Below are positions 42,706-52,553 of a DNA stretch of 64,000 nt, one piece after another. The position numbers and the translations under genes were made by a program. Positions within the stretch are counted from its first letter, which is position 1. Each line of letters starts with the position of its first letter. A model generated the notes under the pieces. It saw only the letters and a list, made by a program, of their open reading frames with translations, searched no databases and had not been told where the DNA came from. Where the stretch lies: assembly GCA_030323885.1 (NCBI GenBank), contig CM059199.1:75426781-75490780 (forward strand). The letters run 5' to 3'. The DNA comes from Branchipolynoe longqiensis. Lineage: Eukaryota > Annelida > Polychaeta > Phyllodocida > Polynoidae.

Positions 42706-42930
42706 TGTTAATATATAGCAAATATGTGATATAAAACGTATTATGCAAGTATAAAAATACAGGGAATTGTTTCCATTATATATATTAATCACTATATATT
42801 ATCGTTATTACCATTGTTATACTTCGTAAGACTGCACACTTGACAGGTGGCGCCACCTGCGGCCCACCTCTCCTCCAATGGGTGTCGACAAGTGTCATTC
42901 GCACCGGAGGATTTTTTCTGAATTATGTAT
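42706..42930 (+). repeat. Dispersed repeat L, copy 1
   Basis: CTTCGTAAGACTGCACACTT, GGTGGCGCCACCTGCGGCCC and TCGCACCGGAGGATTTTTT recur at 47998-48222 with similar AT-rich flanks. It includes the palindrome GGTGGCGCCACC. Confidence 0.75.
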
Positions 42931-43066
42931 GGATATATAAATTCCAGTGTGCGAGTGACCATATTTTGCACCCCTGGTAGGGTTGGGGGTAGGGGCGCCA
43001 CCTGGCCCAACTATGAAAAGGGGTCACCCATAATGTAGTACACAACATATGGGTGATCATATAGGG

Positions 43067-43514
43067 TGTAATCGATTAATCGACTCTGGTCACCCGAGCC
43101 ACTTTTTGGCGCATGCGCACATCCTGCAGACTCGGGTTGAATAATTGAATACGCTTCTCCATGCTCAGGTTGACAAAAATGGTGGCCCTTTTATTTGTTT
43201 TTTAATAGCCGATATAATATGATTTAAATATTTTTATGATGGCATAGTTTAGTGATATTTCCATTTCATTAATCTATGATATTATATAAAAAAAGAAATG
43301 TATGACTGGTACCGGCGGCTGTTATCCTGCAGGATGGTACCAGCGCAAATGTGACGTCATCGCTCCTTGCAAACCCCAGCCAAGAGGTGGGTTACTGGGG
43401 TCGGGTTGTTTTGCACACGGCATGTGTATTTGTCGACTCAACTTGCGGTGTTCTATTTGAAATTCTGACGACTCAGGTGACCCAAGTCGCCCGGGTCATG
43501 TTAATCGATTACGG
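43067..43514. mobile_element. TIR-like element with AATCGATTAA ends
   Basis: GTGTAATCGATTAATCGACT and GGTCACCCGAG at the left are mirrored by CTCAGGTGACCC and CATGTTAATCGATTAC at the right. There is a central hairpin around GACTGGTACCGG and GGATGGTACCAG. A weak 90-codon frame inside has no domain. Single copy in the window. Confidence 0.6.
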
Positions 43515-43799
43515 CCATAGGGAACATTCCGTTTCATGCATTCATACTCGCTTTATAAGTCATGTGTGTAGTTATGTAACTTTACAATGATGAATTTAAG
43601 CTAAACACTATTTTAGTGGTATATTCTCTGTGCTCGTTGGTTCCAATGTGGAGCGTTTATATATCGCACTACCCCTCATATATTTTACTCATTCCTTTAC
43701 GCATTTGGCAAATCACTGTGTTTTAAACAAACAAATGAAAGTATACTGCACTCATAATATTAAAGTCAATAGAAGGATTTTTCGGTTGATTTTCATTTA
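43515..43799. other. Spacer with no assignable feature
   Basis: AT-rich; no gene or family recognised. Confidence 0.4.
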
Positions 43800-43976
43800 T
43801 AGTAGTCTGCGTTGACCTCTCAGACAAGGAGCCACAGAGAGGTGGGCGTGGGTAGAGTGGTGACATCAGGGAGCCTAGCTGGTGTAATGGTTAGCACACT
43901 GGCGCGGAATGAAACAGGTGTCGATTCGATACCCACTCTAGGCGCAGTATTTCCCATTTTCATCATCCCCTCAACA
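43800..43976 (+). mobile_element. SINE-C copy, 5'-truncated
   Basis: TAGTCTGCGTTGACCTCTCA, CCTAGCTGGTGTAATGGTTA, GCACACTGGCGCGGAATG, then GCGCAGTATTTCCCATTTTC. The A box is intact; the B box reads CGATTCGATACCC. Confidence 0.8.
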
Positions 43977-44367
43977 ATATTATAGAATATTTATTGAGGA
44001 AATAATAGTACACCATACTGCAGGTAGGGGATAGCATAATCTGTCACTCTCCCATGGGCCTACGTTTACTAACCACTGACCATATTTTTTATTTTGTTCT
44101 TTTGTGATGAATTTATTTACCCAGCTCATATTCATAACGGATAAGCACGTTAACACTTGTTTTCACCGCTGGGCAGCACTAGTCCAATTTGATTCAAATC
44201 TTTTGATTTTCGTTTTAGTAATAATTGTTGTTTTCTTGCTTCTTGTTTATGGCTTGTAACTGTTTGTAGATTGCAAACAGTACAAAATCCAGCTTTCACT
44301 ATATGGTATCATTATCGCAAATAAAAGGAGATGTGCAGTAATCCTAGCTCGGGCTATTTAAACCTTA
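43977..44367. other. AT-rich spacer
   Basis: No gene or family recognised. Confidence 0.4.
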
Positions 44368-44563
44368 AACCGCCATAACTTACAGCGTCATCAAAGGCTG
44401 GTTGCTCTCATACCATGTCTATGTGGTGTGGGAGGTTAAAAATCCCTTGGGTCGGTAAAAGTGGAGGCTTGGGCTTTCTATCGACCAGCAATGGAATGTG
44501 GAAGACCAGTCATCTATGACTGAAATTTCCCCTGCTTAAACAACTAATGGACCAAAAAAAACA
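44368..44563 (+). mobile_element. SINE-B, 5'-truncated, tail type 1
   Basis: It starts in the body (CCATAACTTACAGCGTCATC) and ends with tail 1 (GAAGACCAGTCATCTATGAC, CTTAAACAACTAATGGACC) and A-rich sequence. Confidence 0.83.
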
Positions 44564-45119
44564 TGCTATACTTGTTTATACTATAAGTTCATATATGGAT
44601 ACGCCATATATATAATTATGCGTATATAAATAGTTTAAATATAATTATGTTATCCTCCAATCAGGTTAGCGTATGTATTAACTTCCTACAGCATCTCTCC
44701 TTCAGACTATTATATATTTATTAATATATAATATATATATAACCTGTAATATATAAGAAGTATACATGTATTAATTTACTGAAGTCATTACCGACCTGTT
44801 ATTTCCACCTACACTGCTTGTGGCGCCCCCATTGGGCTTCCCACCATACAAACTGCGGGTTTACTCCATCACTCACCGCTAAACAACAACAAAATCCCCC
44901 CCCCCCCAACAAAAAAAATTAGCATTTGGCTTTGGGTTTGATTTCATATGTTTAGGAAGGACGATGGATATAGATCATAGACCTATAAAGTGGATGTCTG
45001 CCCTTATCATCTGTCAAAGAATGTATGTATGTGTGTAAGAAGTGTCACTCGCTGCGGGTTGCCATGTGGCCGAGCTTAGGGTTGAAAGTGAGGCTCTGAC
45101 GCTTTGCTTGACGAGTCCA
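44564..45119. other. AT-rich spacer
   Basis: TATATA-rich tracts at 44590-44760 and a poly-C near 44897. No gene recognised. Confidence 0.45.
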
Positions 45120-45235
45120 TTAAGATAGTTTGGTTTTTGTTAATGAATTTTATTCATAGATATCTTTTGTCAGTGCCACAGCACTGGTCTTCCAACCGTA
45201 AGTGTTACAGGTATATAGGTATTTACACAATTCCT
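45120..45235 (-). repeat. Dispersed repeat P, copy 3
   Basis: TTTTGTCAGTGCCACAGCAC, TGGTCTTCCAACCGTAAGTG and GTTACAGGTATATAGGTAT; the reverse complement matches 58965-59060 over nearly its full length. Confidence 0.72.
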
Positions 45236-45345
45236 TTTACATGGTCTATATAGTAAACTGAAGTGTCGTGTAAGGAATACACGGGTAGGGTCACTTGACC
45301 AGATCTTTAAGATAGGGAGATCTCAATTGCAGACAATGTGTCTTT

Positions 45346-45530
45346 GGACTAGGATAGGGCATGGACTGGTTGGCTCAGTGTCAGGATAATGGGACTGAGT
45401 GGGATATCTGGGCATGCTGCCGGCGGCCTGGTCTCCCATTGGGGTAGCACTATAAAGTTGCAATGAGTGCGCACTGTACAATGTTGTACCCATCCCTCCT
45501 GATATGACTCTATCTGTTGCTAGAATGTAA
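45346..45530 (+). mobile_element. SINE-A, 5'-truncated
   Basis: AGGATAGGGCATGGACTGGT, GTGTCAGGATAATGGGACTG, ATGAGTGCGCACTGTACAAT and CTGTTGCTAGAATGTAAAAA. Confidence 0.78.
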
Positions 45531-45939
45531 AAAAATATATATATTAAAAAAATATGAACCGATGAAAACAGAGTTTACTTAGCAGCGTTGGTTTTTTGGG
45601 GGGATGGGGGGGGGGGGGCAGGTGAGTAATATTAATGAGTTGGTGTGCACTGCGCATGTGCGCAACATTTCTTTGTACTGCGCATGCGTAGTGGTTCAAA
45701 GGCTGGTGAGACGACGGTGTCGACTTACCTTGCACTCCCTTGCCACACACACTCTCCAAGCATTACCAGTGTGGACAGGCGGTCTAGTAGCCTACACGGC
45801 TACCACATCACGCTGGGAGAGTGTGAGGATGACCTAGAGGTAATGAAGCCATCGATCACCATTCAACAATACGGTACACATCCGACACTGACTAATTAGC
45901 TCGTGTAAATGTATTCAGTACAAATGCACATGTCCATTA
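45531..45939. other. Spacer with poly-G and short frames
   Basis: A G run at 45600-45620. Two overlapping plus-strand frames (45604-45899) lack a domain; CTGCGCATGTGCGCA and CTGCGCATGCGTAG are paired motifs resembling NRF1 sites, with no gene attached. Confidence 0.4.
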
Positions 45940-45946
45940 GCTGAAT

Positions 45947-46338
45947 CAAAGACCCTATAATTCTAAGACGGCTCACTCCCTATCTCTCCCATGGTAATGT
46001 AAATTTCACAGTGCCACCTTGTGGTGGGTTTGATCAGTCTGGCTGCTGGTTGGTGTTTCACATGTAAACACATGCAATTATATTATACATGAGATAGGTA
46101 AGTATGAATACACATCAATATGAAATTGCTATGAACAAATACACATCATCAGCATCATCATCATCATCATCATCATCATCGCCATCATCACACATTTTTT
46201 ACGTTCATATATACATTTATACATATAATATAGCATCTGTTTAACCAAGAGAACAGCCAGCGCACCAAGTGGTGGGTTTGATCATTTTGATTACATGGTA
46301 CAGGCTGAGTGAGCCATCTTAGTAATATAGGGTCTTTG
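45947..46338. mobile_element. MITE-T, complete, GCTGAAT target duplication
   Basis: CAAAGACCCTATAATTCTAA (then GACGGCTCACTC) at the left is mirrored by GTGAGCCATCTTAGTAATAT and AGGGTCTTTG at the right, roughly 30 bases of inverted repeat. Perfect flanks GCTGAAT lie at 45940-45946 and 46339-46345. The interior includes an (ATC)n block (46143-46182). The 7-8 bp duplication fits hAT or a similar group. Confidence 0.84.
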
Positions 46339-46479
46339 GCTGAATACAAAAGCGGCCTTGGTGTTATAATGGAAGTATAACTTCAGAAGAATTGATTATA
46401 CTATAAAGTATAAGTTATTGTTTTGTTAGCGTTTTTCTGATAACAGTTATATTTCGAATGAATCAATTCCCATATTATT

Positions 46480-46820
46480 ATTTTATGTCCTAGCAACATC
46501 GAAGGTCATATCAGGATGGGTACCGACTTGTGACAGTGCACAGTCATGGTGACTTTATAATGCTGCCCCACTGGGAGGCCCGGCCACTGGAACCATGACC
46601 TGATATCCCCCACAACCACATCATACTGACACTGAGCCAACTAGTCCTTGCCCTATCCTAATAATGACGAGCGCCTGGCTAGGAAGTGACAAGTATCAAT
46701 TTTTTAAGTCATTGGTTTGACTTCATCAGGGTTTGAACCCATGAACGCTTGGGTTCGAATCCCCCGATTTCCCAAAACAGGAGACTGACGCTCAACTCAT
46801 TCAGCCATCCCGTCTGGTCA
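46480..46820 (-). mobile_element. SINE-A2, full length (alternative head)
   Basis: The normal SINE-A tail and body (AACATCGAAGGTCATATCAG, TTGCCCTATCCTAATAATGA) lead to the A2 head, in plus orientation AGGGTTTGAACCCATGAACG, TTTCCCAAAACAGGAGACTG and CAACTCATTCAGCCATCCCG. Compare 16842. The longer variable region supports a class II tRNA origin. Confidence 0.82.
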
Positions 46821-46834
46821 CTCTATCTAAACGA

Positions 46835-47028
46835 CATTGAATCATCTAGACTTGGATGGGGGACCGCCTGGGAAGATTGTCGTTGACTTTCAACATAAAT
46901 GTCTTGCCATGAATATGTCCTTTGCTGTCAATGTGGCATTAAATCAATATTATAATAATCATCATTGTCATCATCCTCATCAACATCATTGCTGATGTGG
47001 CGTGAAAGAGCCATCAATCAATCAATCT
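46835..47028 (+). mobile_element. 5S-rRNA-like SINE
   Basis: Bases 46850-46874 match the 3' internal-promoter side of metazoan 5S rRNA (ACTTGGATGGGGGACCGCCT then GGGAA) at all but one position. A SINE-type tail follows: GCTGTCAATGTGGCATTAAA, an ATC-rich block, then CATCAATCAATCAATC. Related tails occur at 47350-47380 and 51005-51068. The 5' part of the 5S sequence is missing or unreadable. 5S-derived SINEs (SINE3) are an established class. Confidence 0.72.
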
Positions 47029-47344
47029 TACAATGCAAACATCATAGTCATACATGATCTTTTTACCCATGTAATTGTAAAGCAAGAAGAAATGGTATCC
47101 TTCTTGAGGACAGCAGAACTGTATCACCGCATATAGCTTATTAACCAAAGTAAACAAACCTTCAAGGAAATTTATATGATGCCATTGGATTTCATATTTT
47201 ACTTTGGATTTTTTTTTCCAGCATTATTTTCATGACTGAGCTTTTATCTTTATAAACATTATTTGGAACATAATTGATTGTAAGCTTTTGCATTCCATGT
47301 ACAAGCAATTGTTGAATGATCATGCAACAGAAGGTTGAACACTT

Positions 47345-47770
47345 ATTGCCGTCAATATAGCCTTTGCTGCCGAAACAGCATTAAAGTTGCATAGTCCGAT
47401 TAAAACATCAAATTTTCAAAACCAAAACACTTATCTAGATTTCATTCTACCTATTCAACTTAGACACTGGTGCACTTATTAAAAGCATTTGTTGCTGCAT
47501 AGAAGGGCACAATAAGTCAATTAATAGAAACTGTTACTACTGAAATCTATGGTGTCAGAGTTTTGGCGTGCTTGTCAAAATTATTTTGGCATGTTTTGAC
47601 ATCAAATATCTTCAAACTTAACCATTTAAAATTAAAGTTACTTCAAACTAAAGTAAAGTAGATTATAACGATTAGTATAATATATTTATCTCAGAAAATA
47701 GCAAAAACTCAAAGCCATCGGACTATGCAACTTTAAGCAACCACCAAGCAGTCACTCATCATCATATTTG
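47345..47770. mobile_element. 5S-SINE tail split by MITE-D copy 6
   Basis: GTCAATATAGCCTTTGCTGC and CGAAACAGCA precede the MITE at 47381, and GCAACCACCAAGCAGTCAC follows it at 47737. The unsplit tail at about 51030 reads ACACAGCATAAAGCAACCAT, which marks the insertion point. Confidence 0.7.
47381..47736 (-). mobile_element. MITE-D copy 6, TTAA at both borders
   Basis: TTAA at 47381-47384 and 47733-47736 with termini AGTTGCATAGTCCGAT and ATCGGACTATGCAACT. Because it interrupts a known repeat, it shows that TTAA (or TAAA) is the target. About 356 bp and non-coding. Confidence 0.87.
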
Positions 47771-47850
47771 CCATCATCATATTCACTAGCGCCATCATTA
47801 TTTATTATCATCATCATCATCATCATCATTATATTCGTGCCCACCATCCT
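47750..47850. repeat. (ATC)n microsatellite
   Basis: CATCATCATATT words then an uninterrupted ATC run at about 47806-47830. Confidence 0.85.
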
Positions 47851-47929
47851 CATTCATTATTATCATTTATTGACCAATAAACAATCATCATCAATATATC
47901 ACTTTTCTGTAAATAATCCCGAATTGAAA

Positions 47930-47990
47930 AATGGCTGGAAGACTGGTGCTTCGGTGCTGACAAAAGGCTTATTCAGCGGAATAAACATAT
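47930..47990 (+). repeat. Dispersed repeat P, copy 4
   Basis: GGCTGGAAGACTGGTGCTTC and GGTGCTGACAAAAGGC, plus orientation. Confidence 0.65.
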
Positions 47991-47997
47991 TTACCAC

Positions 47998-48222
47998 AAA
48001 AAATATATGAGTGGTGTATAACGCATTATGCGAGTATAAAAATATGGAAGGGAATTGTTCTAATTTTTTATGTTAGTTACTGATATCATTGATATTACCG
48101 ATTGTTTTACTCCGTAAGACTCTACACTTGACTTGTGGCGCCACCTGCGGCCCACCTCTCCTCCAATGGATGTCGACATGTGCCAGTCGCACCGGAGGAT
48201 CTTTTATATTCCGAGATGATGG
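47998..48222 (+). repeat. Dispersed repeat L, copy 2
   Basis: Matches 42706-42930: CGCATTATGCGAGTATAAAA, TGTGGCGCCACCTGCGGCCC, TCGCACCGGAGGATCTTTTA. Confidence 0.76.
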
Positions 48223-49076
48223 GAAGGGAGTATATATGTTTCTTGAGTAGCATTTTGACATGGTTACATGAGGCATCAGGGAGGTTATGCTAATTGAGCC
48301 ACCAGGGGGCGTGGAAAGCAGGCCGATGAAGCAGTCAGCATACAATCGACACTCCGGCTTGCTGACAAACTGTCAAATATTCCGATATTCGGCAAGGGGG
48401 GAATGCAAATGTTCTATTACTGATCGGTGTACGTGACCAGGCGCATGTATAGATATATATGTATATGGGTCGGTGGTGCCTGAGTGGGATGTAAACATAG
48501 TGATGCTGGCAGGTCTGGCTGTGATTGCACTCAGGGCCTACCCCTTCTGCTGGGGTAGGGGTCACCACACTCAAAAGGTCAAGGTTGGTGCTGGCCTTGG
48601 GGCCATACAGCTAGTAGTGGTGGGCAGACCACTGGTATCCATAGAAACCAGGAATGCTGGATTCCTATTGGTGGGACCAGGAATGCTCGATTCCCATTGG
48701 TGGAGGGAGGTGGTATGATAACCTACAGTGTGATGGGCCCCTTTGTTGGCCGCCTGGAACTTGACCCTCCACTGTAGACCCCCCAAGAAAGCAGGAGAAC
48801 GAGTATGGTTGCTTCTTTCACGTATTTATTGCTCTCCGCTCACTGTGGTGTCCACGATCAAGTGCCCCACCTCTACCCTGACAGGTCCCATGTCAACCTC
48901 CTCGGGGTGGGCGGGGGGTTACGCTAGCCACACGCAGTAGATGGCAGCCCTGTCATGGCGCTGCCTGGCAGCAACCGTACCGTCACCTAGCGCAGTAAAC
49001 TGCAACGGTGACGGAGCAGTCCCTGCTGCCACTATATGGTAGTAGAGCTTATGTCTGGACTACTACAATACCATTA
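48223..49076. other. GC-richer spacer with a 29 bp CCAAT-box tandem
   Basis: Bases 48648-48705 hold two copies of ACCAGGAATGCTSGATTCC followed by YATTGGTGG (inverted CCAAT boxes 29 bp apart), just right of GTATCCATAGAAAC (48635), which resembles an RFX X-box. No ORF with recognisable domain follows in the next kilobase, so a promoter role is unproven. Confidence 0.35.
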
Positions 49077-49218
49077 CTTTTTTTTCTTGAAGATTTAGGG
49101 ACTTTTAACCTCCCGCACCACATAGACATGGTATGAGAGCAACTTGTCTTTGATGACGCTGTAAGTTATACACAGCAGTGGAAATCCAAATTGGCAAAGG
49201 AGATGGCATGAGGAACTG
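49077..49218 (-). mobile_element. SINE-B, internally deleted, tail type 2
   Basis: TTCTTGAAGATTTA (tail 2) jumps directly to GGGACTTTTAACCTCCC, missing about 90 bases, then the body continues to AATCCAAATTGGCAAAGG. Confidence 0.75.
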
Positions 49219-49390
49219 ATGCGTCACTTTACGCAAGCCCAGTCAGGGCTTCTGGTTATGCTCGGATGGAGGTGAAGCACAACCACAGTACTGCATCCTT
49301 CTATACACACAGGAAATGGTATTTTTTTAATTAAAAGTTGCATATTCCAGTGATATTGACTTTCTGCCATATTTTTTGTTATAAATAAAA
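49219..49390. other. Spacer with MITE-D end scrap
   Basis: AAAAGTTGCATATTCCAGTG at 49335 is a decayed MITE-D left end. Nothing else recognised. Confidence 0.5.
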
Positions 49391-49535
49391 GGTTGGTTGG
49401 TTGTTGAAGTTTTACATCCTGGCAACATCTAAGGTTATATCAGAATGGGTACCGACTTGTGACAGTGCGCACTCATGGCGACTTTATAGTGCTGCCCCAC
49501 TGGGAGACCAGGCCACCAGCACCATGACCTGATGT
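49391..49535 (-). mobile_element. SINE-A 3' half
   Basis: GGTTGGTTGGTTGTTGAAG, ATCAGAATGGGTACCGACTT, TATAGTGCTGCCCCACTGGG, CACCATGACCTGATGTC, then cut. Confidence 0.8.
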
Positions 49536-49702
49536 CTTTCTTCTTTTTTAAAAAAAGAATCAGGCGATTTTGCATTGCACTGACAATGCTTTATAATCTA
49601 TCCTGTGTGCTGACCCATATGTAAAATCACACATTTCGCTTTGTCATTATTGTGCATGTACTAAGTTGTCGCATTATTTGGACGTGAAACAACTTTGGGA
49701 TT

Positions 49703-50273
49703 AGGTCAAATAAAAAATAAAAAGGTTGGTGATTGTCCTTTTGAAATAGAAATCTGGGTCTGGCGGGCGGATTTAATGTTTATTTGTTATTTGTTTCCCT
49801 CCACTCTCGACCCTACTCCCTCCCCTTCCCAGTTCCCTCCCTCAATCAATCAATAGTTCCGTCCTCTAGTCGAGGGTTGGATGCAATGGTTCTCCACTTG
49901 TCCCGATGGTGTGCTGTTCTGATAGACTGTGAATAATTCAAGCCTGTCCACTCTGAAATATTTGTAAACCATGATGTTCTTGGTCTCCCTTTCCCTCTGC
50001 TGCCATTCACCTTCCCTTCCAACAATGTACGGTATATTGAACTCTGACGAATGATGTGGCCAAAATAAATAAGTTCCCTCCCCATCACCCCTCAAATCCC
50101 TCTCCATTCCTTTCCCCCACTGGCCTGTCCATTTCACCCTCTTCACTCGCCATTCTATTTCTCACTCCAACCGCCCTCTTCATTTAACAGTTAAAAAAAT
50201 ATATATATCAGAGGCGGAGATTTTTCAGGCACGGGCGGGGAGGATCACCAAATTTTGCATATTTATTTGGCCT
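49703..50273. mobile_element. MITE-O copy 2
   Basis: Ends AGGTCAAATAAAAAATAAAA, GGTTGGTGATTGTCC and GGAGGATCACCAAATTTTG, TTTATTTGGCCT. It aligns with copy 1 and is interrupted by a LINE fragment at 49841-50071. Confidence 0.8.
49841..50071 (-). pseudogene. RTE-like LINE C-terminal fragment with 10 bp TSD
   Basis: On the minus strand the sequence encodes YFGHIIRQSSIYRTLLEGKV, GKGRPRTSWFTNISEWTG and a final KWRTIASNPRLEDGT. The pattern L-EGK-x-GKRGRGRPR-x2-W-x8-WTG is familiar from the C-termini of many LINE reverse transcriptases, often RTE-related. The sense strand ends with ATTGATTGATTGAG, a short-repeat tail. AGTTCCCTCC flanks it at 49831-49840 and 50072-50081, a target-site duplication. 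Confidence 0.8.
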
Positions 50274-50487
50274 CAGTGTCATTTGATGTTGCAATAAATT
50301 CGCAAGTGTCAAAGTAATGCATATGCAGCATTCATTATTCTAAGCAAGCTGATGTTCATTGGGTCAAGGCCTATGTGGATTGACCCCAGTTTCATAGAAA
50401 TACAAATTTTGAACTTCGAACGAAATTGACTTATAATTTTACATGCGTGGCAGTTAGCACAAGTCGTAGTAAGTGCAAGGAACGTTA

Positions 50488-50550
50488 GTGCATCCGTCCT
50501 GATATGACCTTAGATGTTGCCAGGACATAAAACTCCCACAATCAATCAAA
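50488..50550 (+). mobile_element. SINE-A 3' end
   Basis: GTCCTGATATGACCTTAGAT, GTTGCCAGGACATAAAACTC, then CAATCAATC. Confidence 0.75.
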
Positions 50551-50659
50551 AACTGTACGATTCAGCGGGAAAACAAAGGACATCCTGCTTTTTCCTCACT
50601 GCCCAAATAATACAGGGCATTTAGACTTTTTTTTCCAAGATTGTTTTTCCCGTGAATAG

Positions 50660-51645
50660 TCACATATTGGTCCCTACACACTACATGCACACATTGGTCC
50701 CACACACTACATGCACACATTGGTCCCCCACATTACATATATACACATAATGGTCCCACACATTACATACATACACATTGGTCCTCGACATTACATGCAC
50801 ACATCGGTCCCACACTACATGCACACATTGGTCCCATACATTACATACACATATTGGTCCCACACTACCTACAGACATTAGTCCCACACACTACATGCAC
50901 ACATTGGTCCCACACACTACATGCACACCTTGGTCCCACAGACTACATTCACACATTGGTCCCACACACTACATGCACACATTAGTCCCACAAAATCCAA
51001 ACAGTTCTCACTGTGAATATGGCCTATGCTGCCGACACAGCATAAAGCAACCATCAATCAATCAATCATTGGTCCTACACACTACATACACACATTGGTC
51101 CAACACATTACATACACACATTAGTCCCATACACTACATATACACGTCGGTCCCATACACTACATGCACACATCGATCCCATACACTACATCCACACATA
51201 GGTCCCATACACTACATACACACCTTGGTCCCACACACTACATAAACATATTGGTCCCACACACTACATACACATATTGGTCCCACACACTACATACACA
51301 CATTAGTCCCACACACTACATACACATATTGGTCCCACACACTACATACACACCTTGGTCCCACACACTACATAAACATATTGGTCCCACACACATTTGC
51401 CCCACACACTACATACGCATATTGGTCCCACACACTACATACACATATTGGTCCCACACACTACATACACACATTAGTCCCACACACTACATACACATAT
51501 TGGTCCCACACACTACATACACACATTAGTCCCACACACTACCTGCACACATTCGTCCCACACACTACATACACACATTAGTCCCACAGACTACATGCAC
51601 ATTGGTCCAACATATTACATACACACGTTGGTCCAGATGCTACCT
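50660..51645. repeat. ~29 bp minisatellite (TTGGTCCCACACACTACATA)
   Basis: Roughly 30 units of TTGGTCCCACACACTACATA plus CACACA variants. A 5S-SINE tail fragment (ATGGCCTATGCTGCCGACAC, AAGCAACCATCAATCAATC) interrupts it at about 50995-51068. Open plus-strand frames through it are repeats, not genes. Confidence 0.9.
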
Positions 51646-52146
51646 GCTGGTATTACCTGTGTTGGACCTATGCCCTACCCACCATGCACTACGCACTACG
51701 GCGGGTGATCACGTGATGGAGCGCCTGTAGGGTGTGGCTACACAGGTGATAGTAGGCCGTACATCAAATTTGTGCAAACATTTGACCTTTCATTTTCCTC
51801 CATGTCTTCTCTTTTCCCCTCCCTATTTGAAGGTTGTATACCCTAGTGTTACATTAACTCTTGCACCCCTTCAAATTATCAAGCTTCATTTCTATTTGAC
51901 GAAAATTAATTTTTCACCATTATGGATGATGATTTTTTTTAATGCAGACATTATTTTATTTTTTTAGCACATGCAATTCTTTGTACTTCTTCACCAAAAA
52001 AAAAGAAGGGAAAGGGGAAGAGGGTGTAGGGGGGAGGGACAAAACAAAAGTTTGGTAACGGGGGGAAAAAGGTATATCTCAGCAAATCATGGAGATATTG
52101 CCAACATTTGAGGAAACCTTTCTAAAATAATGTTAAGCGTATTTCC
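51646..52146. other. Spacer with no assignable feature
   Basis: Purine-rich at 51995-52075. No gene or family recognised. Confidence 0.4.
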
Positions 52147-52553
52147 TGAAAAGTGGTCGAATCGGTAGAGCGGTGGCCTCCCATACGGAAGGTCGGGAGT
52201 TCACTTCCCGGTCAAGTCAAACCAATTACTTATAAAGTTGATACTAGTCGCTTCCTAGTCTGACACTCTGCATTAATAGATAGTGCAAGGACTGGTTTGC
52301 TCCGTGTCAGGACTTTATAGTGCTGCCCCACTGGGAAATCAGGCCGCCGGCACCATGACCCAATATCACACTCAGTTGCACTATCCTGACACTGTGCTAA
52401 CCAGTCCTTGCCCCATCCTATTAATGCCGAGCACCTGGCTAGGAAGCGACAAGTATCAATTTTATGTCATTGGTTTGACTCGACCGGGAACCGAACTCCC
52501 GATCTCCCACATGCGAGGCCGGCACTCTGCCGATTCGGCTACCGCGCCCAGTG
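52147..52553. mobile_element. Two SINE-A copies joined tail to tail (foldback)
   Basis: A plus-strand head and partial body (GGTCGAATCGGTAGAGCGGT to TCCGTGTCAGG, ending about 52312) joins a minus-strand copy (CTTTATAGTGCTGCCCCACT to CGATTCGGCTACCGCGCCCA, ending about 52553). The arms are complementary over about 160 bases with a short loop region, so RNA or single-stranded DNA would form a long hairpin. Confidence 0.83.

Noticed and set aside
46850..46874. 5S rRNA gene
   Set aside because: Only the 3' internal promoter side is present and it leads into a SINE tail.
49841..51068. 5S-SINE and RTE-like LINE as SINE/LINE partners through shared (CAAT)/(ATTG) tails
   Set aside because: The sense-strand tails are in opposite orientation (CAAT in the SINE, ATTG in the LINE), so they do not match as partner tails.
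50778..51581. Long His/Thr/Tyr-rich frames
   Set aside because: Derived from the ~29 bp minisatellite; repeated peptide words follow the DNA repeat.
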